Shown: positions 1 through 7,966 of the stretch, piece by piece | Layout: the number at the start of each line of letters is the position of its first letter | Numbering within the stretch: the first letter of the stretch is position 1 | Source of the DNA: Thermomicrobium roseum DSM 5159 | GTDB taxonomy: Bacteria; Chloroflexota; Chloroflexia; Thermomicrobiales; Thermomicrobiaceae | DNA length: 64,000 nucleotides | Direction: 5' to 3' | Assembly: GCF_000021685.1 (NCBI RefSeq) | Contig: NC_011959.1 | Location: 1,240,001 to 1,304,000 of the forward strand | Made by a program: the position numbers and the translations under genes | Notes under the pieces: generated by a model | Database searches by the model: none | What the model saw: only the letters and a program-made list of their open reading frames with translations | What the model was told of the DNA's origin: nothing

Positions 1-1128
1 ACGCAGATCAGATTGCCAGGGATGCGGCACGCCCAGCTTCGAGCGCTCGCCATCGACCTCCTTGCGCGGATCGGTCATGTTCACCAGGATCCGCTCGACA
101 TAGACGCCCTCGATGACCTCGACGACACCGACACCCGCCTTTTCCAACTGGTCGAGCACCTGCGCCTCGACCTGCAGGTTCCAGGCGTAGTCGACTTCAC
201 CGGTCTGCAGCACGGCCCGTGCCGCCGTGGTCGCGTCACCGCCACCCTTGAACTCGACCTGTGCGAAGTACGGTTTGTCTGGCTCGCGATAGTTCTCGTT
301 CATTTCGTAGACGACGACATCACCCGGCTTGAACTCTTTGACTTTGTAGGGACCCGTTCCGATGGGATTCAAGTTGAACGGTGCCGTACGGGCCTTCTCG
401 CCGACATAGTCCTTGAGGATGTGTTGTGGCAGGATCCTCCCGTACGGCCCGACGAAGACGTTCATCCACGCCGGATTCGGGTCCTTGAAGCGGATGACGA
501 CCGTATGATCATCCGGCGTTTCGATCGACTCGATCACTGTGTAGTTCGCGATCGTCGTCGCTGTCGTCTTCTCGTCGATGACATACTCATAGGTAAACTT
601 CACGTCCTTGGACGTGAACGGCTGGCCGTCCGACCACTTGACATCCTTCTTGAGCTTCCAGGTAACCGTTTTCGCGTCCTTGCTCACTCCACCGTTCTCG
701 ACCGAGGGGATTTCTGCTGCCAAAACCGGTACGAGTTCACCTTTGTCGTTGATGTCGGCCAGTGGCTCGAGCACCAGTCGCGAGGCATTGAAGTCTTTGG
801 ATCCCTGCGCCAAGTGCGGATTCAGGATCGTCGGCGCCTGCCACCAGAGCAGCTTCACCAGGCCACCTTGCCCACGCTTCGCAGCTGGGGCCGGGGTCGG
901 ACTCGCTGCCGCCGCGGGTGTCGGGCTCGCCGCTGGAGCTGGTGTCGCCGCAGCGGGCGTCTGTGCTGCGGGCGCTGGTGTCGGTGTCGCTTCCTGGCGC
1001 GCGCACGCCGCGAGTAGGCTCGCGATCACCGGCGCACTCGCACCCAACGCAGCCGCGCGTTTGAGCACGTCACGCCGGCTGAGCTGTCCTGAGCGTGCTG
1101 CCGCTTCGAGTTCCCGCAATGTCTCCAT
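1..1128 (-). CDS. ABC transporter substrate-binding lipoprotein, family 5 (partial, C-terminus off window)
   Basis: Extracytoplasmic solute-binding protein of the peptide/nickel (SBP_bac_5) family. The visible 376 codons begin with a Tat-like twin-arginine segment (RR at residues 18-19) and a hydrophobic stretch ending in the lipobox LLAAC, with lipidation Cys at 42. An Ala/Pro/Thr-rich linker (about 47-85) and the start of the ligand-binding fold follow, including motifs like WSDGQPFTSKDV and GTGPYKV. The start used has GAGGAGG eight bases upstream. A second in-frame ATG at 1188, also with a strong GGAGG site, would add 20 residues. I prefer 1128 because the paralogue at 32237 has the same N-terminal layout. 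The gene has its own promoter and is cut by the window edge, so its permease partners are not visible. The substrate is unknown. Confidence 0.93.
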   Translation of the reverse strand, partial: METLRELEAAARSGQLSRRDVLKRAAALGASAPVIASLLAACARQEATPTPAPAAQTPAAATPAPAASPTPAAAASPTPAPAAKRGQGGLVKLLWWQAPTILNPHLAQGSKDFNASRLVLEPLADINDKGELVPVLAAEIPSVENGGVSKDAKTVTWKLKKDVKWSDGQPFTSKDVKFTYEYVIDEKTTATTIANYTVIESIETPDDHTVVIRFKDPNPAWMNVFVGPYGRILPQHILKDYVGEKARTAPFNLNPIGTGPYKVKEFKPGDVVVYEMNENYREPDKPYFAQVEFKGGGDATTAARAVLQTGEVDYAWNLQVEAQVLDQLEKAGVGVVEVIEGVYVERILVNMTDPRKEVDGERSKLGVPHPWQSDLR

Positions 1129-1259
1129 CGTTTCACCCTCCTCACGCTTCACTCCACCATCGCCAGACCCTGCGAACCGACTCACCATTCGTCTCACCTC
1201 CTCCATATCGACGAACGATTCGGCTGCGCGACCGCCGTCCGACATCCGCGAACGGCGCC

Positions 1260-1288
1260 ATTCTATGTCGCATCACTGACGATGTCAA
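1260..1288 (-). promoter_or_regulatory. Sigma-A type promoter of the family-5 lipoprotein gene
   Basis: On the minus strand, TTGACA (1288-1283) and TAGAAT (1265-1260) are separated by exactly 17 bases. This is a near-consensus housekeeping promoter about 130 bases upstream of the lipoprotein start at 1128. The leader contains two strong ribosome binding sites, before 1188 and before 1128. Prediction from sequence only. Confidence 0.75.
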
Positions 1289-1512
1289 TCGTGCGTGACT
1301 CCGTCGGCACCGCTCGCCACTCGAAGCAGGATGACGCTGCGCCGCTCGCAACCGGTCGCTCCTGAGCACAGCCCCTTGCGGCACCGATCGCTCCGCACCA
1401 AGTCGACGACGAGAACCGCTTCATCGACCAGTATCGCCGCCACCCCGCTTTGGTGCAAGGCGGTGCGTCGCGAACTGCCGGGGATCGGGGTGAGAGTCAC
1501 TGTACCCATCGT
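1285..1512 (-). CDS. Possible small protein of unknown function (75 aa)
   Basis: An open frame starts at an ATG at 1512, with GGAGGG about 12 bases upstream, and encodes 75 residues beginning MGTVTLTPIPGSS. Roughly three quarters of its codons end in G or C, close to its neighbours and higher than expected for random spacer. Its stop codon overlaps the -35 box of the next promoter, as a real gene end might. It has no recognised domain and no signal peptide. It could equally be a decayed remnant or chance in GC-rich DNA, so I rate it low. Confidence 0.25.
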   Translation of the reverse strand, partial: TMGTVTLTPIPGSSRRTALHQSGVAAILVDEAVLVVDLVRSDRCRKGLCSGATGCERRSVILLRVASGADGVTHD

Positions 1513-1733
1513 CAAAACAGTCCCTCCAGCTCGCATCCCTCGTTCTCTGTTCCTCCCCTCCAAAACGGCAGCGCATCACTCTGCCTTTGGGAAGCGTTGA
1601 CGTGTCGACACACGTCGCACGCTGCAGCGACGATCACTGCGAACCTCGCTCCATGAGCATCCGACCAGCGAAGTCGTTGGGAACAGCGCACGCTGCTTCC
1701 AGACACTCGCGAGGTATTCCCCTCTGCGCATGC

Positions 1734-2849
1734 TCAGCCGAGGCAGCGCCACAGCGCTTCGGCTACGCGAAACGGATCGCTCGCCACCACGCTGGCTGCA
1801 TAGAGCTCCATCGCCCCAAAATCGGACGTCCGCGAAAGCGGATCACCCCGGTCGACGACCCGGACGACCACTGGCATATCCGACCAGTCCTCGGCAGTCG
1901 GGACCAGCGGCGGCAGCCACGCGACGAGGTTGAAGGATGTCACGTTGAGGTCGTCGACGAGGCAACGCACGACCCGATTCATGACTCGGGCGAGATCATC
2001 GTCGAAGGCAGTGGACAAGAGAACCGTCTCTTTCTCTTTGAGCGGCGTGAGACTCGCGTACACGCGGATACCGTTGACGGACTTGCCGAGACCGAGTGCC
2101 TGGTGAATCCGAAACAGATCGTCGAAGTACCCACGCCCCATCTCGGTCCTGTAGCGCACCGCGGCACGCCGCTCACGCTCCACCTTTCCGTAGTGCATCC
2201 CACGGGTGAGGCTGACCTGCGCGTGCCCATGAGGAATCGATGCGCCACTTTTCCAGAGGCAATTCCACATGAAGAAGGGATAGACCGCTGCGCAATCGAC
2301 CTGGTGAGCTCGCTCGAACCACCCACGAGCGACCTCGACCATCTCGCGCACCAACGGCTCATCGAAAGCCAAGGGATCATGCTCGCGGAAAATGATGACT
2401 CCATGGAGGCCATCGTACTTGGCGATGTTGCTCGCGGTCATGACGTAGCGTCCCCGGATGCGACCGAAGACATCCTCGGGCGTGTTGTATTCCGGTTCGC
2501 AGAATGGATCGGGCGCAGTGCGCGCCAGTTCGTCAGCCAGTTCGACCGGTATCCGCGCCTCCAGCGGCCGGCGCGCCCGCAACTCGTTGAACAGCGTCGC
2601 GTCGAGCGTCCACCGGTTGGTCACTTTGACGATCCGTTGCCGCAGCACCGCCTCCGGGGAACCGAAGTAGCGCTCGACCCACTTCCGCATGTGATCAGGA
2701 AGGACCAGTTCCCCGATCGTGACATCGACATCGAACAGGTCCCGGAACGCCTGCTGCAACGCCGGCTCCAGCGTCTCGATCGCCTCGAGCAGCCAGAGAA
2801 TCGATCGCTGGCTGACGCTGCTGGGCACTCCATCGCTGGAACAGGCCAT
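1734..2849 (-). CDS. GalT-like nucleotidyltransferase (HIT superfamily)
   Basis: A 371-residue protein resembling galactose-1-phosphate uridylyltransferase and related HIT-fold nucleotidyl transferases. The clearest sign is the catalytic-type motif IPHGHAQVSL (His207, His209, Gln211), near the family's HPH-Q signature; the middle His would form the nucleotidyl intermediate. An open frame extends further upstream, but the ATG at 2849 has AGGGGAGA just before it and is the likely start. It is the last gene of the glgC-glgA-galT-like run and lies 17 bases after glgA, so a role in sugar-1-phosphate or sugar-nucleotide interconversion is inferred. The exact substrate (UDP- or ADP-sugar) cannot be read from sequence. 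Confidence 0.7.
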   Translation of the reverse strand: MACSSDGVPSSVSQRSILWLLEAIETLEPALQQAFRDLFDVDVTIGELVLPDHMRKWVERYFGSPEAVLRQRIVKVTNRWTLDATLFNELRARRPLEARIPVELADELARTAPDPFCEPEYNTPEDVFGRIRGRYVMTASNIAKYDGLHGVIIFREHDPLAFDEPLVREMVEVARGWFERAHQVDCAAVYPFFMWNCLWKSGASIPHGHAQVSLTRGMHYGKVERERRAAVRYRTEMGRGYFDDLFRIHQALGLGKSVNGIRVYASLTPLKEKETVLLSTAFDDDLARVMNRVVRCLVDDLNVTSFNLVAWLPPLVPTAEDWSDMPVVVRVVDRGDPLSRTSDFGAMELYAASVVASDPFRVAEALWRCLG

Positions 2850-2866
2850 CCGTCTCCCCTTCCTCC

Positions 2867-4357
2867 TCAGCGGACTGTCTCGAGCGCGCCGGTTCGCCGC
2901 AGCGCCGCGACACGCTCGTACACTGCCAGATATTCCTCCGCCGGTTGCTCCCAACTGACGTCGCACGACATGGCCGACCGGACGAGCCGCCACCAGCGTG
3001 CTGGCTCTCGGTACTCAGCTCGCGCGCGCTCGATCGCCTCGAGCAGAGCGCCCGGTTCCGGCTCCTCGAAAAGGAAACCGTTCCCTCGCTGACCGTCCCA
3101 CTCCACGACAGTATCGGCCAGTCCACCGGTTCGCCGGACGATCGGTATCGCTCCGTACCGCAAGCCGAGCAGCTGGCCGAGTCCGCACGGCTCGAAGCGC
3201 GATGGCAAGAGCACGACATCAGCCCCGGCGTAGATCCGGCGGGCGAGCACCGCATCGAACGTGAGGCGCACTGCGACGCGGTCAGGATATCGTTCAGCCA
3301 GTGCGGCGAACTGCCGCCCGATTTCCGGTTCGCCAACCCCCAGGACCGCCAGCTGCATACCGCGCGACACGAGCTCGTCGCCGAGTGCCAGAACGAGATC
3401 CAAACCTTTCCGGTGGTCCAATCTCGAGACGATGCCGATCAGGAACGAATCGGGTTCCACAGCGAGGCCGAGTTCCCCCTGCAGCGCTCGTTTGCAGAGC
3501 GAGCGGGCTTCTGGATGCTCCACATCGTAGCGGGCTGCCAACACCGGATCGCTCGCCGGATCGTAAAAGGTCGTATCGATCCCATTGCGAATCCCGACCA
3601 GGGCATCGCTGCGGTACCGGAGCAGCCCATCCAACCCTTCACCGAATTCCGGCGTCTGAATCTCGCGCGCATAGGTCGGGCTCACCGTCGTGATCACGTC
3701 CGCCACGTGGATGCCGCGGGCGAGCACGTTGATCGTACCCGGGAACCGCTGCCACTCTTCGAACAAGAGTTCATGCGCCTCGAAGCCCAGTCGCCGCGCG
3801 TAGGCGATATCGGTTATTCCCTGATGCGCTAGGTTGTGGATCGTCAACACCAATCCCGGCGAGGGGCGATCCGATTCGTCGTCCCGCCAGCGATGAAGCC
3901 AGACGAGCGTCAACGCGGTATGCCAGTCATTGGCGTGGACAATGCCGACTGGGAAGAGCTGGACGAGTTCCGCAGCTGCTCGCGAAAACACGAAGAACCG
4001 CTCCCGATCGCGCGGCTCGTCATAGACGACGGGAGCACCGAACAGCCGCTCGGACCGCAAGAGCAGGACCGGGACGCGATTTGCTAACCAGGCTCGTCCC
4101 ACCTGGAACGTCTCCACGCCTCCATCGAGTGGAACCGCGAGCCGGATCGGGAGTTCGGTCACTGGGACACGATCCTCGATGCCACCGTACCAGGGTGTCA
4201 GGATAACGATCGGCACCCCACGCTCAGCCAGCGCCAGCGGTAGCGAGCCAGCCACATCCCCCAGTCCGCCGACTTTGGAGAATGGCGCGACCTCAGCGCT
4301 CAGATAGAGAACGACTGGAAGACTCGCTCGTTTGGCTCGGTCGTTGCACAGCATCAT
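2867..4357 (-). CDS. glgA: Glycogen synthase (ADP-glucose type, GT5)
   Basis: This enzyme transfers glucose from ADP-glucose to the non-reducing end of alpha-1,4-glucan in the cytoplasm. The 496-residue protein has the GT5 N-terminal signature KVGGLGDVAG (Lys28 contacts ADP-glucose) and the C-terminal GT-B nucleotide-sugar site, with RLDHRKGLD and PSRFEPCGLGQL near residue 380. Length matches the family (about 480-500). The gene opens with ATG ATG, so the start is uncertain by one codon. It begins 19 bases after the glgC stop, on the same strand, and is surely co-transcribed with it. GlgC makes the substrate for GlgA, so the pair forms the core of glycogen storage. No branching enzyme lies in this window. 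Confidence 0.95.
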   Translation of the reverse strand: MMLCNDRAKRASLPVVLYLSAEVAPFSKVGGLGDVAGSLPLALAERGVPIVILTPWYGGIEDRVPVTELPIRLAVPLDGGVETFQVGRAWLANRVPVLLLRSERLFGAPVVYDEPRDRERFFVFSRAAAELVQLFPVGIVHANDWHTALTLVWLHRWRDDESDRPSPGLVLTIHNLAHQGITDIAYARRLGFEAHELLFEEWQRFPGTINVLARGIHVADVITTVSPTYAREIQTPEFGEGLDGLLRYRSDALVGIRNGIDTTFYDPASDPVLAARYDVEHPEARSLCKRALQGELGLAVEPDSFLIGIVSRLDHRKGLDLVLALGDELVSRGMQLAVLGVGEPEIGRQFAALAERYPDRVAVRLTFDAVLARRIYAGADVVLLPSRFEPCGLGQLLGLRYGAIPIVRRTGGLADTVVEWDGQRGNGFLFEEPEPGALLEAIERARAEYREPARWWRLVRSAMSCDVSWEQPAEEYLAVYERVAALRRTGALETVR

Positions 4358-4376
4358 GCGCCCGCCTCGTTCCCAC

Positions 4377-5663
4377 TCACGACCATACCACGGTCGCGAT
4401 CGGGTTCACCGTTTCCCCGCTGGGCACGACCGCACCGGGGAAGTCGCTTTCCTTGACCTCGGGCCCGATCAACACGTTGCGTCCGATCCGTACCCCGGGC
4501 GGCACGACCGCATTGCGCCCCACTAGGGTGATTCCGGTATTCAGCCGACTGGGCTCCAACCAGTTCGGGGAGTTGTCGTCCCCCCAGCCGAGGTACGCAT
4601 TGGCGCCGATCGTCACGTGCTTGTCGATGATGCAGCGATCGACGACCGCTCCTGGCCCGATCACCGAATCGGTCATCACGATCGAATCGCGCACCACCGC
4701 TCCTGCCTTCACGATCACGCCGGGCGAGAGGATCGACCGGATGACGGTCGCGCCTTCCACGATGCACCCATTGGAAAGCAAGCTCCGGATCACCGTCGCT
4801 CCTTCGAGAATCTTGGCCGGTGGCCGCTCCTCGCTGCGGGTATGAATCCGCCAGTTGGGGTCGTAGAGATTGAGCTTCGGCTCGTCCTCCAGGAGTGCCA
4901 TGTTTGCTTCCCAGTACGACTGCACGGTTCCGACATCCTGCCAGTAGCCATCGAAGCGATACGTTGCCACCCGAGCTGTCCGAATGAGATAGGGGATCAC
5001 GTCGCGGCCGAAATCGATGAACTCCGGCGCATCCGGGTGGTCGCGCGTGAAAAGGTCCAGCAGGAGATTGCGCCGAAACAGGTAAATTCCCATGGACGCG
5101 AGATTGGAGCGCGGTCGTTCCGGCTTCTCCTCGAAATCGACCACCCAACCATCCTCAGCGACGATCACCACGCCGAAGCGCGAGGCTTCGCGCCAATCCA
5201 CTGGTTGCACCGCGATCGTTACATCGGCGCAGCGCTCGCGATGCTGGGCGATCATCGGTCGGTAGTCCATCGCGTAGACATGATCACCCGCTAAGATCAG
5301 CACATCGCGGTAGGGACGCCGCGTAATGTAAAAGAGGTTGTGATACACAGCGTCGGCTGTGCCCCGATACCAGCCGGACGTGGAGCGCCCAAGATACGGC
5401 TGGAGGATCACCACCCCACCATTGCGCTCGCGATCGAGGTCCCAGGGACGGCCGTGACCGATATGCTCGTTCAGCGAGTGTGGCCGGTATTGCGTCAAGA
5501 CAGCCACATCGTACAAGCCCGAGTTCACACAGTTGGAGAGGGCGAAGTCGATGATACGGTATTTCCCACCGAACGGCACCGCTGGCTTCGCGCGCTGGCG
5601 CGAGAGAATGCTCAACCGCTCTCCCTGCCCTCCCGCGAGGATCATCACCGCGACGTCGCTCAT
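4377..5663 (-). CDS. glgC: Glucose-1-phosphate adenylyltransferase
   Basis: This enzyme makes ADP-glucose from glucose-1-phosphate and ATP, the committed step of glycogen synthesis. The 428-residue protein has the nucleotidyltransferase signature GGQGERL followed by RAKPAVPFGGKYRIIDF, the central substrate motif region FEEKPERP, and a C-terminal left-handed beta-helix rich in hexapeptides (GATVIRS, GPGAVVDR). The longer open frame upstream is not used: the ATG at 5663 has GGGAGGG at proper distance and starts directly at MSDVAVMILAGG. It is first of the glgC-glgA-galT-like operon and is transcribed away from accD, with 76 bases between the two starts. Allosteric control by glycolytic intermediates is typical of the family but not shown here. 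Confidence 0.96.
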   Translation of the reverse strand: MSDVAVMILAGGQGERLSILSRQRAKPAVPFGGKYRIIDFALSNCVNSGLYDVAVLTQYRPHSLNEHIGHGRPWDLDRERNGGVVILQPYLGRSTSGWYRGTADAVYHNLFYITRRPYRDVLILAGDHVYAMDYRPMIAQHRERCADVTIAVQPVDWREASRFGVVIVAEDGWVVDFEEKPERPRSNLASMGIYLFRRNLLLDLFTRDHPDAPEFIDFGRDVIPYLIRTARVATYRFDGYWQDVGTVQSYWEANMALLEDEPKLNLYDPNWRIHTRSEERPPAKILEGATVIRSLLSNGCIVEGATVIRSILSPGVIVKAGAVVRDSIVMTDSVIGPGAVVDRCIIDKHVTIGANAYLGWGDDNSPNWLEPSRLNTGITLVGRNAVVPPGVRIGRNVLIGPEVKESDFPGAVVPSGETVNPIATVVWS

Positions 5664-5739
5664 CGCGCCCTCCCGCCCCAGCTTGACCGTTCCCGCGTGT
5701 ATCATAGCCCGACAGGCAGGCACACCGAGAGGGGTACCG

Positions 5740-6642
5740 GTGCGACCATTCTTGCGGAGACGCAACGCACAAAACCAGTCCAGCGCGCACGAATCGCCGA
5801 GCGTTCCCGATGGCCTCTGGCTCAAATGCTCCCGTTGTCGCGATCTCCTGTACGCGCGGGAATTCGAGCGAAACCAGCGTGTCTGTCCACGCTGCGGTTT
5901 TCATGCGCGACTCAGCGCACGAGAGCGCATCACCGTGACCGTCGATTCGGGTTCCTTCGCCGAGTGGGATGCCCATGTCGTCACCGACGATCCGTTGCAC
6001 TTCGTCGCGCTCGGTGAGCCATACCCAGCGAAGATCAGCGAGGCACGTACCCGATCCGGTGAGCGTGAGGCGCTCGTCACGGGCGCAGCCACCATCGAGA
6101 GCATTCCTGTCGCCATCGCTGTCGCCGAGTTCGGCTTCCTCGGTGCGAGCATGGGTTCCGTTTTCGGCGAAAAGTTCGCTCGTGCCGCGGAGCGTGCAGC
6201 GATGGAGCGGCGAGCGTTCGTCGTCTTCGCGAGTTCAGGTGGCGCACGCATGCACGAGGGCATCTTCTCGCTTTTCCAGCTGCCAAAGACGATCGTTGCC
6301 GTCGAAGCTCTTGCCGAGGCGCGCCTGCCCTTCATCAGTGTCCTCGTCGACCCCTGCTACGGTGGCGTGACTGCCAGTTTCGCCACCGTGGCCGATGTCA
6401 TACTGGCCGAGCCTGGCGCGATGATCGGATTCGCTGGCCCGCGTGTCATCGAGCAAGTGACGCGCCAAAAGCTTCCTCCAGGTTTCCAGACGGCCGAGTT
6501 CGCGCTCGAGCACGGGATGGTGGATATGGTCGTTCCTCGTCAACGAATCCGCGCGGTGTTGGCCTCGCTCATCCGGACGCTCGCCGGATCCTCGCTCGTT
6601 CCGTTGGCCGGCGACACCATGCGGCAGGAGGTGGGGGAATGA
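5740..6642 (+). CDS. accD: Acetyl-CoA carboxylase, carboxyltransferase beta subunit
   Basis: Beta half of the carboxyltransferase that moves CO2 from carboxybiotin to acetyl-CoA, giving malonyl-CoA for fatty acid synthesis. The 300-residue protein has the N-terminal zinc ribbon (Cys30, Cys33, Cys49, Cys52) and the crotonase-like core with SGGARMHEG, PCYGGVTASFA and GFAGPRVIEQ. The start is a GTG at 5740 with GAGAGGGG upstream; an ATG further upstream would run through the glgC start and lacks support. The stop overlaps the accA start (ATGA), so the two subunits are translationally coupled, as suits a fixed stoichiometry. Biotin carrier and carboxylase genes (accB, accC) are not nearby. Confidence 0.95.
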   Translation: MRPFLRRRNAQNQSSAHESPSVPDGLWLKCSRCRDLLYAREFERNQRVCPRCGFHARLSARERITVTVDSGSFAEWDAHVVTDDPLHFVALGEPYPAKISEARTRSGEREALVTGAATIESIPVAIAVAEFGFLGASMGSVFGEKFARAAERAAMERRAFVVFASSGGARMHEGIFSLFQLPKTIVAVEALAEARLPFISVLVDPCYGGVTASFATVADVILAEPGAMIGFAGPRVIEQVTRQKLPPGFQTAEFALEHGMVDMVVPRQRIRAVLASLIRTLAGSSLVPLAGDTMRQEVGE

Positions 6643-7460
6643 CCAGCTTGACCGCGTGGGACCGTGTTCAGCTCGCGCGACATCCGGCGCGCCCCCACAC
6701 GCTCGACTACATTGCCGAACTGATCGAGGATCCACAAGAGCTGCACGGTGACCGGCTTTTCCGGGACGATCCGGCCATCGTCGCTGTTCTCGGGCGCTTT
6801 CGTGGGCAACCGATCCTCGTTCTCGGCCACCAAAAGGGAACGACGACCGCAGAGAATATCGCGCGCAACTTCGGGATGCCGCGTCCCGAAGGATACCGCA
6901 AGGCGATTCGCGTCATGCAGCTAGCCGAAAAATTCCGCCTGCCAGTTCTGACCTTCGTCGATACGCCGGCCGCCGACCCAGGGCTCGAATCGGAGGAACG
7001 CGGTCAAGCGTGGGCCATCAGCGCGTGCTTGCGAACGCTCCTCCGTTTGACCGTCCCGACTATCGCCATCGTCATCGGAGAGGGTGGGAGTGGTGGAGCG
7101 CTCGCGCTGGCGACCTGCGATCGGCTGCTGATGCTGGAAAACGCGATTTTCGCCGTCGCATCACCCGAAGCCTGCGCCGCGATCCTTTGGCGAGACGCCG
7201 GACGAGCACCCGAGGCAGCCACCGCGATGCGGATCACAGCTCCGGAACTTCATCGTTTCGGCATCGCCGACGAGGTGATCCCCGAACCGACCCCGGCGCA
7301 CCTGGACGCTCCTGGCACGATTCGCCGGGTCGGCGATGCGGTCGAGCGTCGCCTGGGCGAGCTCCGCGACCTGTGGAACCGACACGGAACCGATGCAGCA
7401 CGGCGCTTCCGATGGGCGCGCTTTCGCGCCATCGGGGTGTGGCGCGAGGAAGGCAGTTGA
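6639..7460 (+). CDS. accA: Acetyl-CoA carboxylase, carboxyltransferase alpha subunit (short form)
   Basis: Alpha half of the acetyl-CoA carboxyltransferase. The 273-residue protein aligns from the family segment WDRVQLARHPARPHTLDYI onward and carries FGMPRPEGYRKA, EERGQ and GEGGSGGALAL, which build the carboxybiotin site. It lacks the N-terminal helical region of about 55 residues found in the Escherichia coli subunit. The usually conserved DTPGAYPG reads DTPAADPG here. The start overlaps the accD stop (ATGA), which fixes it. The gene converges with hsp20, leaving 44 bases between the stops. Function is confident; the shortened N-terminus is a real feature of the reading frame, since no upstream start without frame change exists. 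Confidence 0.93.
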   Translation: MTSLTAWDRVQLARHPARPHTLDYIAELIEDPQELHGDRLFRDDPAIVAVLGRFRGQPILVLGHQKGTTTAENIARNFGMPRPEGYRKAIRVMQLAEKFRLPVLTFVDTPAADPGLESEERGQAWAISACLRTLLRLTVPTIAIVIGEGGSGGALALATCDRLLMLENAIFAVASPEACAAILWRDAGRAPEAATAMRITAPELHRFGIADEVIPEPTPAHLDAPGTIRRVGDAVERRLGELRDLWNRHGTDAARRFRWARFRAIGVWREEGS

Positions 7461-7504
7461 GCGAACCCAGACTGTGCCCGAGCGTTGGCCAGTGCTCGCC
7501 CGAC

Positions 7505-7966
7505 TCAACTCGCCTTGACTGGAATACGGCGCACTCTTCCGGGAGCTGCCTTGGGGAGACGAATGACGAGTATGCCATTCTCGTACCGGGCTTCGGCTCG
7601 TTCCGGATCGACTGGACTCGGCAACTCGATCGTGCGTTGAAACCGACCGAAGCGACGCTCGCGACTGACCCATTGCCCATCCACCGAGGGTTCCCGCACC
7701 TCACCGCGGAGAACGACGCGATCGTCCTCGACGACGAGGTCCATCGCGGCTGGCTCCACCCCTGGTATCACCGCATAGATGACGTATGCGTCCTCGAGCT
7801 CGGCAATGTCCACCGGTACACCCACACCGGCCACCATCGGCCCGGATCGCTCACCCCGTAGCCCATAGGCCTGTTCCAAGAGTTCGCGCCACGGAAAACC
7901 CTCCGCCCAGGGGTCGAAAGATCGTCTGCCCGCCACGCTCCGTTCCTCCTGCTCAGGATCCGTCAC
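7505..7966 (-). CDS. Small heat-shock protein, Hsp20/alpha-crystallin family
   Basis: An ATP-independent holdase chaperone of 153 residues. The alpha-crystallin domain spans roughly 45-140, with VPVDIAELEDAYVIYAVIPG at its start and the family tag ENGILVIRLPK near its end. The tail holds an I-x-V oligomerisation motif (IPV). The start is GTG at 7966, whose last bases overlap the stop of the upstream membrane protease (GTGA). Its translation is thus coupled to that gene. No CIRCE element or separate promoter is visible directly upstream, so it is probably expressed with the protease. Confidence 0.92.
   Translation of the reverse strand: MTDPEQEERSVAGRRSFDPWAEGFPWRELLEQAYGLRGERSGPMVAGVGVPVDIAELEDAYVIYAVIPGVEPAAMDLVVEDDRVVLRGEVREPSVDGQWVSRERRFGRFQRTIELPSPVDPERAEARYENGILVIRLPKAAPGRVRRIPVKAS

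Larger units (their letters stand above)
1129..1733. other. 605-base intergenic stretch between two minus-strand genes
   Basis: This stretch holds the promoter at 1260-1288, the untranslated leader of the downstream lipoprotein gene, and one possible small minus-strand reading frame (1285-1512, listed separately). An imperfect inverted repeat at 1680-1700 (GGAACAGCG / CGCTGCTTCC) lies just past the galT-like stop codon, but no T-run follows it, so I do not call it a terminator. I see no RNA gene or repeat here. Confidence 0.6.

Noticed and set aside
1587..3092. A 501-codon plus-strand open frame over the galT-like and glgA region.
   Set aside because: Antisense shadow; composition (His/Arg/Asp-rich) fits no protein and the other strand has clear enzymes.
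7461..7504. Short inverted repeat between accA and hsp20 as a terminator.
   Set aside because: Stem is only about 5 bp with a long loop and no T-run.
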